Origin: JABJGO01 sp963921245
GTDB lineage: Bacteria; Pseudomonadota; Alphaproteobacteria; Rhodospirillales; Casp-alpha2
Direction of reading: 5' to 3'
NCBI GenBank assembly: GCA_963921245.4
Contig: CAWUEY030000001.1
Location: forward strand, 1,674,001 to 1,738,000
Length of the DNA stretch: 64,000 bases
Shown in pieces: positions 8,921 through 18,162 of this stretch; the stretch's first letter is position 1; each line of letters begins with the position of its first letter. The translations under genes were made by a program, and so were the position numbers. The notes under the pieces are model-generated. The model made no database searches, had not been told where the DNA came from, and worked only from the letters and a program-made list of their open reading frames with translations.

Positions 8921-9300
8921 ACAGTAATCCCTACTTAACGAGCATTTTGCCCACAAAAACGAGTGTTGCGGCCATAAACCAGACGGTTCAACTCGCAAAT
9001 CGATTCGATGCTCGCAAGTATAGTGAATGGGGTATGTATTGCAATTCCCTTAAAGTGTGGTGTTTTTTCGTTGTACCCGGCGTGAGCGAGCGGTCACACT
9101 CAACCTCACTGGGATAATGGCGGGCTGGGACGACAATAATCTTCCTTAAGTCATGACCGCGTTAACAAGTTGTATAGCGGCTGAAAGCCACGTTTACCGA
9201 GGATAGTTCTTGACCCGAAAGCCGTGGCGGGATGTAGTTACTGCAATAGGGTTTAATCCTGCCCGTTAAACAGAAGGCAGCAGGGAGCAAAACCGGGGCT
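8921..9300. other. Intergenic region between motA and the cyclase gene, no gene seen
   Basis: A 380-bp divergent spacer. It should hold the promoters of motAB (minus) and the cyclase (plus). I see no convincing -35/-10 pair, RNA gene or repeat; short open frames here resemble no protein. Confidence 0.6.
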
Positions 9301-11556
9301 ATGAAGTTTCTGAAGCGTGCATTCAGTACGGATCGTCTGATCGGTTTTGCCATGCTGACCGTCTTTTTGACGGTTTATATCATTAATCCCTATCCGGTTG
9401 AATTCGTTCGCAACAAAACCTTCGACTTTTATCAAAAACAACACCCCCGTCCCATTCCCGCCGAAACGCCGGTGGTCATTATCGACCTTGACGAAGAAAG
9501 CCTGAACGAAATCGGACAGTGGCCATGGCCCCGAAACATTGTTGCCGACATGGTGAAAAACCTGTTCATCATGGGCGTTGGCGTGGTCGGTTTCGACGTT
9601 ACCTTCCCCGAACCTGACAGGATGAATCCGGCTGTGATCGCGAATTCGTTGGCCGGAATTGATGACGAAACCAGGGCCAAATTAAGTTCACTAACAGGTA
9701 ATGACCAGGCCTTTGCCGAGATCATCCGACAGACCCGGGTGGTTCTGGGTCAGGCCGCGTACTGGGAAGAACTCGATACTGCAAAAAACCCACCGGTAAA
9801 AAAATCCGTCGCGGAACGGCGGAAAAAGGGCGGGGTTGACCCAAAGACCAAGGCTCCCAGTGCCCCGTCGCTGATCCGGAATATTCCCGTTATCGAAGAA
9901 GCCGCGGCCCACCAGTTCGGCGGCCATGGCATTTTTTCTCTGGTTCCTGAGCTAGATGGGATTATCCGTCGTGTACCGACTTTGTTCGTCTATGACAACG
10001 AATTCTATCCATCACTGTCTGTCGAAATGCTTCGATTAGCCACAGGACGGCAAACAACGCTGGTGGAAACCGATACGCTCGGCATCACACGGTTACTGAT
10101 CAACAAGCAGATACAAATTCCCACTGACGAGATCGGTCGCATGTATCCCTATTACTCGAAGAGTGATACGTCAAAGTATGTATCGGCGCGGGAAGTCCTG
10201 AACGGAACCGTTGACCCCAGTCGCATTCAGGGCAAGCTCGCGCTGGTGGGGACGTCCGCTGTCGGTCTTCTGGATATCCGGGCTGTCCCGACAGAAGGTG
10301 TTATTCCCGGGGTTGAAGTGCATGCTCAGGCGATAGAAAACGCACTCTTCAAAACGTTCCTGTCGCGCCCCGGTTTCGCCAACGGCGTAGAGCTCACGCT
10401 GCTCTTTGTCGGTGGTATGCTCATGATCGTTTTGGTGCCCTGGGTCGGTGCCAAATGGGCACTCTTCCTGTTCCTGATTATCGCCGTGAGCGCTGGTGGA
10501 ACGTCGTGGTACATGTTTACCGAACACCGATATCTGCTGGATGCCGGGTATGCGGTGGTCTCCATCTTGCTGCTGTACACCACACTGACCTTCACCGGCT
10601 ATGCCCGCGAGGAAGCCCAGCGGCGGCAAACCAAGGATGCATTCTCCAAGTATCTGTCTCCGGACATGGTTGCCAAGGTCGCTGAAAACCCGGATGAACT
10701 GACTCTGGGGGGTGAGAAACGGAACCTCACCCTGTTGTTCTGTGACGTCCGCGGGTTTACCACCATTTCCGAACAATTCGATGCGGTGGGCCTGACATCC
10801 CTGATCAACAAACTGCTGACCCCGCTCACCAACGTGATCCTCGATCGACATGGAACCATCGATAAATACATGGGCGACTGTATCATGGCATTCTGGAATG
10901 CGCCGCTAGATGATGATGACCATGAATACAATGGATGTGTTTCTGCGCTTGGCATGTTGGCGGAAATGGAGCCGCTCAACGCGCAACTGGAAATCGAGGC
11001 AATGGAAGAGGGGCGCAAGCACGTTCCGCTGAAAGTTGGACTGGGTCTCAACTCCGGTGAATGCGTGGTCGGTAACATGGGATCGGATCAGCGCTTTGAC
11101 TATTCCGTGCTTGGTGATCCCGTGAACCTTGCCGCCCGTCTGGAAGGCCAAAGCAAGAGTTATGGCATGAACGTGGTGCTTGGTCCCACCACCAACGATG
11201 CTGTGAAGGACCGCCTTGCCACCATAGATCTGGATTTCATCCAGGTGAAAGGGAAAACGGAAGGAACCTACATATACGGTCTCATGGGCGATGAAGCGAT
11301 TAAAGCGGACCCTGAGTTTGTCAGGTTGCAGGCCCTGATTTCCGATGCCATGGAAACCTATCGCACTCAAAAATTTGACGACGCGCTGACCATGTTTCAA
11401 CATATCCGCCATGCCGGTAACGACGAGAACAAACCCTGGAAACTGGAAGCCAACCTGGGCGTTCTCTGCGATCTCTATGAAGAACGGATCGCCGAATACA
11501 AGATCAATCCGCCACCCGCTGACTGGGACGGCGTGTTTATTGCAACGACAAAGTAA
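9301..11556 (+). CDS. CHASE2-domain adenylate/guanylate cyclase (class III)
   Basis: 751 residues. Order: a membrane segment (about 15-32); a periplasmic CHASE2 sensor (about 40-345) with VVIIDLDEESLNEIGQWPWPR and GKLALVGTSAVGLLDIRAVP; three closely spaced membrane segments (about 361-445); a cytosolic class III cyclase domain from about 470 (LTLLFCDVRGFTTISE with metal Asp, DKYMGDCIMAFWNAP, RFDYSVLGDPVNLAARLEG); and a C-terminal TPR-like tail. This layout is the standard CHASE2-cyclase. It would make cAMP or cGMP in response to an unknown extracytoplasmic signal. It stands alone between divergent and convergent neighbours. Confidence 0.93.
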   Translation: MKFLKRAFSTDRLIGFAMLTVFLTVYIINPYPVEFVRNKTFDFYQKQHPRPIPAETPVVIIDLDEESLNEIGQWPWPRNIVADMVKNLFIMGVGVVGFDVTFPEPDRMNPAVIANSLAGIDDETRAKLSSLTGNDQAFAEIIRQTRVVLGQAAYWEELDTAKNPPVKKSVAERRKKGGVDPKTKAPSAPSLIRNIPVIEEAAAHQFGGHGIFSLVPELDGIIRRVPTLFVYDNEFYPSLSVEMLRLATGRQTTLVETDTLGITRLLINKQIQIPTDEIGRMYPYYSKSDTSKYVSAREVLNGTVDPSRIQGKLALVGTSAVGLLDIRAVPTEGVIPGVEVHAQAIENALFKTFLSRPGFANGVELTLLFVGGMLMIVLVPWVGAKWALFLFLIIAVSAGGTSWYMFTEHRYLLDAGYAVVSILLLYTTLTFTGYAREEAQRRQTKDAFSKYLSPDMVAKVAENPDELTLGGEKRNLTLLFCDVRGFTTISEQFDAVGLTSLINKLLTPLTNVILDRHGTIDKYMGDCIMAFWNAPLDDDDHEYNGCVSALGMLAEMEPLNAQLEIEAMEEGRKHVPLKVGLGLNSGECVVGNMGSDQRFDYSVLGDPVNLAARLEGQSKSYGMNVVLGPTTNDAVKDRLATIDLDFIQVKGKTEGTYIYGLMGDEAIKADPEFVRLQALISDAMETYRTQKFDDALTMFQHIRHAGNDENKPWKLEANLGVLCDLYEERIAEYKINPPPADWDGVFIATTK

Positions 11557-11676
11557 GCCTTTTTCTTAGGGGCTGACGACGGCTTCAGGTTCCGCCGTCG
11601 CGGGTCAATTCAGCAACGGCTGGAACGAGCGCTCGCCCATCACGGCGGCGGGCGATTGACATTGAAAGAGGTCTTT

Positions 11677-11698
11677 GGTGAGAACCAGGTGAGAACCA
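11677..11698. repeat. Perfect 11-bp tandem duplication
   Basis: GGTGAGAACCA twice in direct succession in the 183-bp convergent spacer between the cyclase and the DUF922-like gene. Confidence 0.85.
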
Positions 11699-11739
11699 GT
11701 CGTGTACCGCGTGGATTGGCGGGCACACGCCTGTTATGC

Positions 11740-12438
11740 CTACCAGCTTAGGCAATTTTTCATCTCCTCCCGATAGTTTTCTTCCGTGTCCAGGGCACTG
11801 TTTCGCGATGCCAAAACCCGGTTGAACTCGGTAAACAATGGTTGCATGGCGCGTTCCAACCGCTCCTGAAACCTGGCCACGGCCTTGTGCCGATCCCTGT
11901 TGTGGATGGCTTCCATCGTGTTTGCCGCTTCTCGTAATTGCCATTCCATACGAGGCGCAAACTCCAGAAGGGTGTCATTAAAAACGCCCACGTGACGGCG
12001 CTCGTGGTCCAGGATAGCATAATACTGACAGCTTCCGCGTTTGTAGTCCCGCGCAATGTAAACATCGATGCTGTTGTATTTTACCGCCGCTTCCACGGCT
12101 GCCAGATGAGAACAGAAGCTGCCGTCCAGCATTTGTTCTGATCGCACGCTTACCCCGATCCGCATATTGCGGTCTGCGAGCGTCAGCCCGATCGGTGACC
12201 ACCCCGGTGTTGGGGTTCCATAGGCTCTATTGAGAGATCGCAGATTATTTTTGGATTTAGTTTCATCATACCGTGGTTCTCCGGGCGTTGCGGTGAACGT
12301 GACGAAAGGGGCTTTTGGACTTGGACCACACGTCGCCGCGAAAACCGTCTCGGGTAAAGCGCATGTGCTGCCCGATAACGACAAAGCCAATACTATCCCA
12401 CGGAAAACCCTTACTATCCTGGCAGCATCAGTAGTCAA
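11740..12438 (-). CDS. Secreted HExxH-type putative metallopeptidase (DUF922-like)
   Basis: 232 residues from a TTG codon at 12438; no in-frame ATG exists near the N-terminus, and a GGGA lies upstream. A hydrophobic stretch (FRGIVLALSLSG) and a likely cleavage after ETVFA mark a signal peptide. The mature protein has CQYYAILDHERRHVGVF: H-E-R-R-H is a zincin motif placed as in DUF922 proteins. Cys residues (ATCGP, GSFCSH, GSCQYY) may form disulfides. Predicted periplasmic Zn peptidase of unknown substrate. The C-terminal half is helical (QERLERAMQPLFTEFNRVL). Confidence 0.65.
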   Translation of the reverse strand: MTTDAARIVRVFRGIVLALSLSGSTCALPETVFAATCGPSPKAPFVTFTATPGEPRYDETKSKNNLRSLNRAYGTPTPGWSPIGLTLADRNMRIGVSVRSEQMLDGSFCSHLAAVEAAVKYNSIDVYIARDYKRGSCQYYAILDHERRHVGVFNDTLLEFAPRMEWQLREAANTMEAIHNRDRHKAVARFQERLERAMQPLFTEFNRVLASRNSALDTEENYREEMKNCLSW

Positions 12439-12727
12439 AGTTACTTTCCCGGGGTGGCGGCGGGGAATTGATCAGGGCACCGCTCAGAGTCCAGATTATT
12501 GTTTGCTGGCCGTTCAGGATCAATTGAATAGCGCTGGGCGCAAAACTTGTGGGCAGGGGAAAATAAGTCTTTTCGGAGAATGTGGTACATTTACCACCGG
12601 ACATCATACACCCCATACTGCTCTCATTCTTTTCCGGTCAGGCTTCATAGTAGGACACAGGACCGTCACGGCCCTTGCATCCGATCCAGTCGCCCGCGCG
12701 CCCTGAAAAAAACAGAGATTTGTTGTC

Positions 12728-13393
12728 TTAGTTGTCAATGGAAACGCTGCCGGAAAAGCTGAAGGTCCCCGACTTGGACATACCGATCACAACACAACCG
12801 TCGCCCAGATTATAAACCTGCCAGGTTCCAATAAGGATGTGGGAATGACGACGGATGGGTACCAGCTTCCTGAGGCCCGCTTTGACCTCGATCACACCTT
12901 TGCCGTTTTCATCCGCAATAAGGCGGTACTTGCCAGCTTCATCCGTCTTGAACTCCGCCCCTTCACAAACAAAGACGTACCGGTCATGGTGAGCCAGTTT
13001 CTGCATCCGGGCGACAACCTTGGCAAAGATGACGCAACGTTCGCGAACCTGTTCTTCCGTCGCGGTGGGCTTCAGGCCCACCAACTGACGCCGGGTAAAG
13101 TCCGTAAACACATACCCGGATGGAAGTCTATACTGATCCTCAATGGCGTCACAGGCGTCGAAGCTGTCGACCTGAAAACCTTCCTCGTTGGCGCGTTCGA
13201 CGATTTTGGCCCGCAAAGCTTCCTGGGCTTTTTTGAATTCGTTCGCCATGGCTTCTTCCGCCGACATTGAGGAACCGGACGACTGAAGCCCAGCCGTAAC
13301 CCCGTACCACCCTATAAATGCGATAGATGGCAGGACGATCAAAACAACAAAAGCGATAATCAATCCCTTACTCTGGCTTTTTTTCTTTGCCAT
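12728..13393 (-). CDS. Membrane-anchored hypothetical protein
   Basis: 221 residues, with a strong ribosome site (GGAGGTGATTTTGGCCA) before ATG 13393. The Lys-rich start (MAKKKSQSKG) and one membrane segment (LIIAFVVLIVLPSIAFIGWYG) indicate type II topology with the remainder outside. A short helical stretch (AEEAMANEFKKAQEALRAKIVE) precedes a Cys-containing domain (DACDAIEDQY, RERCVIF, VFVCEGAEF, GDGCVVIG). Unknown family. The 289 bp upstream of the previous gene (12439-12727) contain nothing I can support. Confidence 0.6.
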   Translation of the reverse strand: MAKKKSQSKGLIIAFVVLIVLPSIAFIGWYGVTAGLQSSGSSMSAEEAMANEFKKAQEALRAKIVERANEEGFQVDSFDACDAIEDQYRLPSGYVFTDFTRRQLVGLKPTATEEQVRERCVIFAKVVARMQKLAHHDRYVFVCEGAEFKTDEAGKYRLIADENGKGVIEVKAGLRKLVPIRRHSHILIGTWQVYNLGDGCVVIGMSKSGTFSFSGSVSIDN

Positions 13394-13525
13394 TGGCCAA
13401 AATCACCTCCATGGTTGAACCGGAACGGGTGCCATTACGGCGTCAGCTCCTTTGGCTGAGAATCTTTGAGAATTCTAGCACATTTCGCTCTAAATATTCG
13501 GTAAATTCAAACGGAGAGGCTATTC

Positions 13526-13774
13526 ATGCCGCGATTTTATGAACCCGATCTGGGGTCAAACCCCGACGACCCATTTGCCCGTGACGGCGACAACAAACTT
13601 ATACGGCGCAGCTTCTGGCTGGATATGAGCGACCGTTCCCTGGTTCTGGCCATGACCAATGGCATTGGCGCGCACCTGACAAACGAAGAGAAACGGGCAC
13701 ACCTGGGCGATCTCAAACGTGACCATCTGATTGATCATATCTGTGTTCAGGAAATCCTGCCCCCTGACGACTAA
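13526..13774 (+). CDS. Small soluble hypothetical protein
   Basis: 82 residues with a ribosome site (GGAGAGG) just before ATG 13526. It is polar and lacks membrane segments; a central part reads RSFWLDMSDRSLVLAMTNGIGAHL and the end is acidic. I do not recognise it. It is 36 bp upstream of the DMT transporter on the same strand and may be cotranscribed. Confidence 0.55.
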   Translation: MPRFYEPDLGSNPDDPFARDGDNKLIRRSFWLDMSDRSLVLAMTNGIGAHLTNEEKRAHLGDLKRDHLIDHICVQEILPPDD

Positions 13775-13810
13775 CACCACCCGGCTTTTCGGTTTGATGA
13801 GGCAGACAGC

Positions 13811-14704
13811 ATGAGTACGAACCGTACGGCGATTTTCCTCATGGGCCTTGGCATGGCCGCCCTGGCGGCGAACGATGCGATCATGCGCCATGTCGGGGCG
13901 CGCATACCGGTCGGGGAAATGATGGTTATCCGAGGGTGTTTTTTTGTATCCTTGCTGTGGTTGGCGGACGCCCGTTTCTCGGCGCAACGCGTCCATGTTT
14001 ATCACCTGTTGCACAAGTGGTGCGTTTTAAGAGGCGTAACCGAGCTTGCGGCAACCTATCTGTTTCTGACAAGCATCCTGCTTGTTCCCATAGCCCTAGC
14101 GACAACGCTGGTTTTTCTGGCACCGATCATCCTGACGGGTGCCTCGCGATTTGTCTTTAAGGAACAGGTGGGACCCTGGCGCTGGTTCGCCGTCACTGCC
14201 GGGTTTTGCGGGGTCCTGATGGTAACTGGTGCTGGCACCGGCAATTTCGATCCAACGTTGCTGATGCCATTGGGGGCGGCGGTCCTTGTTGCCATGCGTG
14301 ACGGTTGTACACGCATGGTTGCAAAAGATATTCCCTCCAATGCCGTTTCAATGACAACCGGAATAACCGTCGGTGCCGGAGGATTGTTGAGCCTGCCATG
14401 GGGATGGGTTGAGCCGGGTATTCTGGATGTCAGTCTGCTGGCAATGACAGCGATTGTGATCGCGGTTTCTTACTACAGTTATATAACGGCCGTGCGAATT
14501 GGCGAGCTGTCTCTGCTCGCACCCATTCAGTACACAATCATTCTATGGGCTGCGTTGTTCGGCTGGACGATTTGGGACGAAGTCCCGGAACCGCATGCGT
14601 TTTACGGTGGCGCGATGATTATCGCGTCCGGCTTACTCATTCTCTATCGTGAAAGAATAGCGCAAAGGCGACATCTAAATACCTCGGACGAACCTGAAGG
14701 TTAA
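13811..14704 (+). CDS. DMT-superfamily (EamA) transporter
   Basis: 297 residues with ten hydrophobic segments in two homologous halves, as in EamA permeases. Visible elements are GLGMAALAANDAIMRHVGARIPVGEMMVIRG at the start, YLFLTSILLVPIALATTLVFLAPII at the end of half 1, and QYTIILWAALFGWTIWDEVPEPHAFYGGAMII in half 2. Such proteins export or import small metabolites across the inner membrane; the substrate cannot be told. The C-terminus is short and charged. Confidence 0.88.
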   Translation: MSTNRTAIFLMGLGMAALAANDAIMRHVGARIPVGEMMVIRGCFFVSLLWLADARFSAQRVHVYHLLHKWCVLRGVTELAATYLFLTSILLVPIALATTLVFLAPIILTGASRFVFKEQVGPWRWFAVTAGFCGVLMVTGAGTGNFDPTLLMPLGAAVLVAMRDGCTRMVAKDIPSNAVSMTTGITVGAGGLLSLPWGWVEPGILDVSLLAMTAIVIAVSYYSYITAVRIGELSLLAPIQYTIILWAALFGWTIWDEVPEPHAFYGGAMIIASGLLILYRERIAQRRHLNTSDEPEG

Positions 14705-14790
14705 ACAGCAAAGAGGTTTTCGCGGCGCGCGCCCTCCACCTCGATCATGAGCGCTGACCGCCAGATATTGCCAATTTTTCAAGGAGCGTG

Positions 14791-14973
14791 TCAGCGCAGG
14801 CTATCCGGATCGTCAAACGCGGAAATATGCTTGCGGATAAACACCCGCCACACAATAGCCCAGAAAGCCCCGCCAAAAATAAGCCAGGAGATATGGATAT
14901 GCGGGAAAGACGGCGCGAGGAAACCGGCCATCAACATGGGGCCGTACATGATCAGCAATTCCAATGATTTCAT
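14791..14973 (-). CDS. Small membrane protein
   Basis: About 60 residues from ATG 14973 (the frame is open from a TTG at 15009). Two hydrophobic segments, LELLIMYGPMLMAGFLA and HISWLIFGGAFWAIVWRVFI, are followed by a short charged tail. The composition and Trp-rich second segment look like a genuine small inner-membrane protein. Function unknown. Confidence 0.45.
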   Translation of the reverse strand: MKSLELLIMYGPMLMAGFLAPSFPHIHISWLIFGGAFWAIVWRVFIRKHISAFDDPDSLR

Positions 14974-15264
14974 TATTCGACGCGATCCCTCTACATCAAC
15001 CGTCCACAAAACTAGCCATCAACGCTCAGAAAGGCGAGGGTAAACTTAAGGCTGAAACGCAGAAATCAGCTAAATCACATGAGCACCTACCCACCCTGAC
15101 GGCGCAGTGGCATCTTGACGTTAAAGTCCGGGTTTCAAAAGCCCACGTCAGCCATATGGATGAAATGGCTTCTAACTAAATCGGCAGCCGGACTGTTCGG
15201 GGTCAATCCAACCGAAGCGGCAGTGCAGAGGTTAAGGGAATGTCTGTGCAACAGGCCTCAAACG

Positions 15265-15292
15265 AAAAAGCCCGTCCAAAGACGAGCTTTTT
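15265..15292 (-). terminator. Rho-independent terminator of the tRNA-Cys/tRNA-Asn transcript
   Basis: AAAAAGC-C-CGTC / CAAA / GACG-A-GCTTTTT forms an 11-bp stem with one mismatch and a 4-nt loop. Read on the minus strand it lies just after tRNA-Asn and runs into T residues. It is symmetric enough to work in both directions. Confidence 0.8.
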
Positions 15293-15301
15293 CCTCAAAA
15301 G

Positions 15302-15376
15302 TGGCTCCGGCGCAGGGATTCGAACCCCGGACCGATCGGTTAACAGCCGATTGCTCTACCGCTGAGCTACGCCGGA
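15302..15376 (-). tRNA. tRNA-Asn (GTT)
   Basis: Read on the minus strand the gene begins TCCGGCGTAGCTCAG and folds as a cloverleaf. The acceptor stem pairs TCCGGCG/CGCCGGA, the anticodon loop CTGTTAA carries GTT, and the T arm contains GTTCGAATC. The discriminator is G and CCA is encoded. Lies 6 bp after tRNA-Cys in a probable dicistronic transcript. Confidence 0.96.
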
Positions 15377-15382
15377 TCAGTG

Positions 15383-15456
15383 TGGAGGCGCGGACCGGAA
15401 TCGAACCGGTGTCCACGGCTTTGCAGGCCGCTGCGTAGCCACTCCGCCACCGCGCC
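15383..15456 (-). tRNA. tRNA-Cys (GCA)
   Basis: Minus strand: the acceptor stem GGCGCGG pairs with CCGCGCC. The D arm is TGGCGGAGTGG-like, the anticodon loop CTGCAAA gives GCA, and the T arm is GTTCGATTC. The discriminator is U, the identity base of tRNA-Cys, and CCA is encoded. Confidence 0.96.
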
Positions 15457-15682
15457 GGTTCTGTCCGAACCTTGCCTGCCGAGAAAAATCTGCGTTTTCC
15501 ACGACGGGCACCGGAACTTAGTCAAACTCAATCACCCGGTCAAGCGATGGATACGCGATTTTTCAGATTGTTCAAAAACCGCTTCCGGATGATCATGAAA
15601 TGTCGCTCTGGCGTTGTTTTTCCAGCGCTCCGACAGTATAAGGGAAACTCCCGTTAAGCGTTTCGCAAGGAGTAGCGGTTCC

Positions 15683-16342
15683 ATGGATTTTGTCGTCGCC
15701 CGGCGCCATATGGTGGATTCCCAGATTCTGCCCAACCGGGTCACCGATGAACGGGTGATCGACGCCATGCTGGATTTGCCCCGCGAAGCCTTTGTTCCGG
15801 GCGAACGCAAGTCGCTGGCCTACGTGGATGAGTCGATAGCGGTCGGTAACGGTCGGCACCTGATGGAGCCCATGGCCGTTGCCCGCATCATTCAAGCCGC
15901 GCAACCCACCGCCGACGATGTGGCACTCGTCATCGGCAGCGCAACGGGCTACACCGCCGCCGTCCTGGCACGGATCGTCAGCACCGTTGTTGTCGTGGAA
16001 AGCGATTCAAGTCTTGCCGAACAGGCCATTGAAATCTTGAGCGAACTGGGCATCGACAATGTCGCCGTTCTCGAAGGAAATCTGGAAGAGGGCTATCCCA
16101 AGCAGGCCCCGTACAACCTGATTATTCTCGACGGCTCTGTCCAACAGGTCCCCGATACCATCAAGTCCCAGCTGGCCGAGGGGGGGCGTCTGGTTGCTGT
16201 GATTGGTGGGCAGACATCGGGCACGATGGGGCAAGCCATTGTCATGACCAGCTTTCACGGCGCTGTCAGCGCGCGTCCCGTGTTTGATGTCGGCACCCCC
16301 TCATTGCCCGGATTTACGCAGGCCGAAGGGTTTTCTTTTTAG
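15683..16342 (+). CDS. pcm: Protein-L-isoaspartate O-methyltransferase family protein
   Basis: Start at ATG 15683 (MDFVVARRHMVDSQI), preceded by AAGGAGTAGCGG; the product is 219 residues. Family blocks: VDSQILPNRVTDERVIDAML, LPREAFVPGERKSLAYVDESIA, the SAM motif LVIGSATGYTAAVLARI, and LAEGGRLVAVIGG. The SAM loop reads G-S-A-T-G-Y instead of the usual G-x-G-S-G-Y. Similar proteins sit before tolC in many alphaproteobacteria, as here, and their repair activity on isoaspartate is not always demonstrated. Divergent from the tRNA genes. Confidence 0.85.
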   Translation: MDFVVARRHMVDSQILPNRVTDERVIDAMLDLPREAFVPGERKSLAYVDESIAVGNGRHLMEPMAVARIIQAAQPTADDVALVIGSATGYTAAVLARIVSTVVVVESDSSLAEQAIEILSELGIDNVAVLEGNLEEGYPKQAPYNLIILDGSVQQVPDTIKSQLAEGGRLVAVIGGQTSGTMGQAIVMTSFHGAVSARPVFDVGTPSLPGFTQAEGFSF

Positions 16343-16626
16343 TTCGAGTACATTTGGCGAGGCTTCCAACTCGCCGTTAGGAGTTATGGTCGGACAGTCG
16401 TAAGGTATTAAAATCATTACACGGCGCAGCGCTATTGAACACGTGTTGCGAGGTTGTTACTCTTAAGCAGCATGGTCCCGGGTCAAGGCGCGTGAAATCA
16501 GGTGCTTGTACGGGTTGCAAGCGGCTTGACTTTTGATAGGTGTTGACAGACGCTGAGTGGTTGTAGCGTTCAATTTGTCGTAGAATTTGACCTTGGGTTT
16601 GACTAAGATTTGAGTCAAGGCTGGCA

Positions 16627-18033
16627 GTGGGCAAACACATGACACACAGGCTACTGAAAACTCTATCCGCGTCCGTTGCGATTTCCGCGCTTGTTACTCT
16701 GGCCGGACCCGCCGGTCAGGCCGTCGCGCAAAGCATCGAAGATGCCATGACCGCGGCGTATCTCAATAACCCGACCCTGCGCTCGGAACGGGCATCCCTG
16801 CGCGCCGCCGACGAAGATGTTGCTCAGGCCGTATCAAACTGGCGTCCGACAGTGGAACTGACCGCACATACCGGGCGCGAGATCAGTGAATCGTCCGAGA
16901 GTTCCGGAGAGCCTGGCAAACAGTACAATTCCCAAAGCAGCTATTCTCTGGATGTCACCCAGTCCCTGTTCCGCGGCGGCCAAACCATGGCGGGAGTCAG
17001 TGAAGCCGAAAACACGGTCCTTGGTGCGCGCGCCCGTTTGACCGATGTGGAGCAAACAATCTTGCTGGAGGCGGCGACAGCCTATTTGGATATTGTTCGT
17101 GACGCCGCCGTACTTGATCTGAACATCAACAACGAAGCCGTACACATTCGACAGCTTGAAGCCACCCAGGATCGATTCCAGGTAGGTGAGATTACCCGTA
17201 CCGACGTTCATCAATCCGAAGCCCGGCTGGCAACGGCGACCGCCGACAGGGTGCAGAGCGAGACCCAACTACAGGCCGCCCGGTCATCGTATCTGAACGT
17301 CACCGGCGATGTGGCACCCTCGGCATTCTCCATGCCACCACTACCGCCCGGCGTGCCTGAAAGCAAGGACATCGCCATTGCCGAAGCTGTCGTCAACAAT
17401 CCGACGGTGATGGCCGCCCGGTATGACGAACGCGCCGCCATCGACAACGTGGATACGGTCCGCGGCGAGTTATTGCCGGAAATCTGGGTTACCGCCTCAA
17501 CCGGACGGAATTTGAACTCATCTGGTGGATCAACCAGCGTCGATACGCACGAGGCCCTGATTACCATGAACATGCCACTGTACCAATCCGGGTCTGTATA
17601 CGCCCGCCTGCGGGCGGCCAAACAACAGGTGGCGGCGCTTCGCCAGAACGTGGATCAGGCCCGCAGAAACGTCACCGAACAGGCGACCGTTGCCTGGGAA
17701 AACCTGATCTCTGCCCGTGCCCGGGTGGAGTCTTTCCGGACCGCCATTCAGGCCGCCGAGGTTGCCTTTGAGGGCGTCGAACGGGAGGCGGCGGTTGGTT
17801 CGCGTACTGTTCTCGATGTTCTGGATGCCGAACAGGAGCTACTAGACGCCCGGGTCAGCTATATCCGTGCCCAATACGATGAAGCCGTTGCCATGTATCA
17901 GTTGCTATCCTCCATGGGACGGATGACCGCACACCACATGCAATTACCCGTGGAATTCTACAATCCCAAAAAACACTATAAAGAAGTCCGGGATAAATGG
18001 TTTGGCGGTGATAGCGGCGGGCAGGCCGAATAG
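16627..18033 (+). CDS. tolC: TolC-family outer-membrane channel protein
   Basis: 468 residues from GTG 16627, which has AAGG six bases upstream; ATG 16639 is the alternative. A signal peptide (LLKTLSASVAISALVTLAGPA, cleavage near AVAQ) is followed by two outer-membrane efflux (OEP) repeats. Each has long coiled-coil helices and the motifs SLDVTQSLFRGGQT and LITMNMPLYQSGSV; QFQVGEITRTDV-like and EREAAVGSRTVLDVLDAEQELL mark the equatorial regions. Forms the trimeric exit duct for type I secretion and RND/MFS efflux. The 284 bp before it carry an inverted repeat TTGACT-8-AGTCAA (16599-16618), a possible operator. Confidence 0.93.
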   Translation: MGKHMTHRLLKTLSASVAISALVTLAGPAGQAVAQSIEDAMTAAYLNNPTLRSERASLRAADEDVAQAVSNWRPTVELTAHTGREISESSESSGEPGKQYNSQSSYSLDVTQSLFRGGQTMAGVSEAENTVLGARARLTDVEQTILLEAATAYLDIVRDAAVLDLNINNEAVHIRQLEATQDRFQVGEITRTDVHQSEARLATATADRVQSETQLQAARSSYLNVTGDVAPSAFSMPPLPPGVPESKDIAIAEAVVNNPTVMAARYDERAAIDNVDTVRGELLPEIWVTASTGRNLNSSGGSTSVDTHEALITMNMPLYQSGSVYARLRAAKQQVAALRQNVDQARRNVTEQATVAWENLISARARVESFRTAIQAAEVAFEGVEREAAVGSRTVLDVLDAEQELLDARVSYIRAQYDEAVAMYQLLSSMGRMTAHHMQLPVEFYNPKKHYKEVRDKWFGGDSGGQAE

Positions 18034-18162
18034 AGAGGTGGGCGTGCCACATCACGCACGATCCGCTTAACCAAATGGAAACTATGAGGTTTCTACAATT
18101 GTCCGAATAACGCGGCGATTCCTTTGCGCGTTTGAGGATATAACGGATCGGGCGATAGGCTG

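Noticed and set aside
11577..11600. Terminator after the cyclase gene
   Set aside because: CGACGGC/GCCGTCG can pair, but no T run follows, so it is not a standard terminator.
12428..12616. 62-codon minus-strand frame overlapping the metallopeptidase gene start by 11 nt
   Set aside because: Possible translational coupling, but no ribosome site, no domain and a low-complexity Pro run; not supported as a gene.
15115..15592. Plus-strand frames across the tRNA genes
   Set aside because: They translate the complement of tRNA-Asn and tRNA-Cys, a common annotation artefact.
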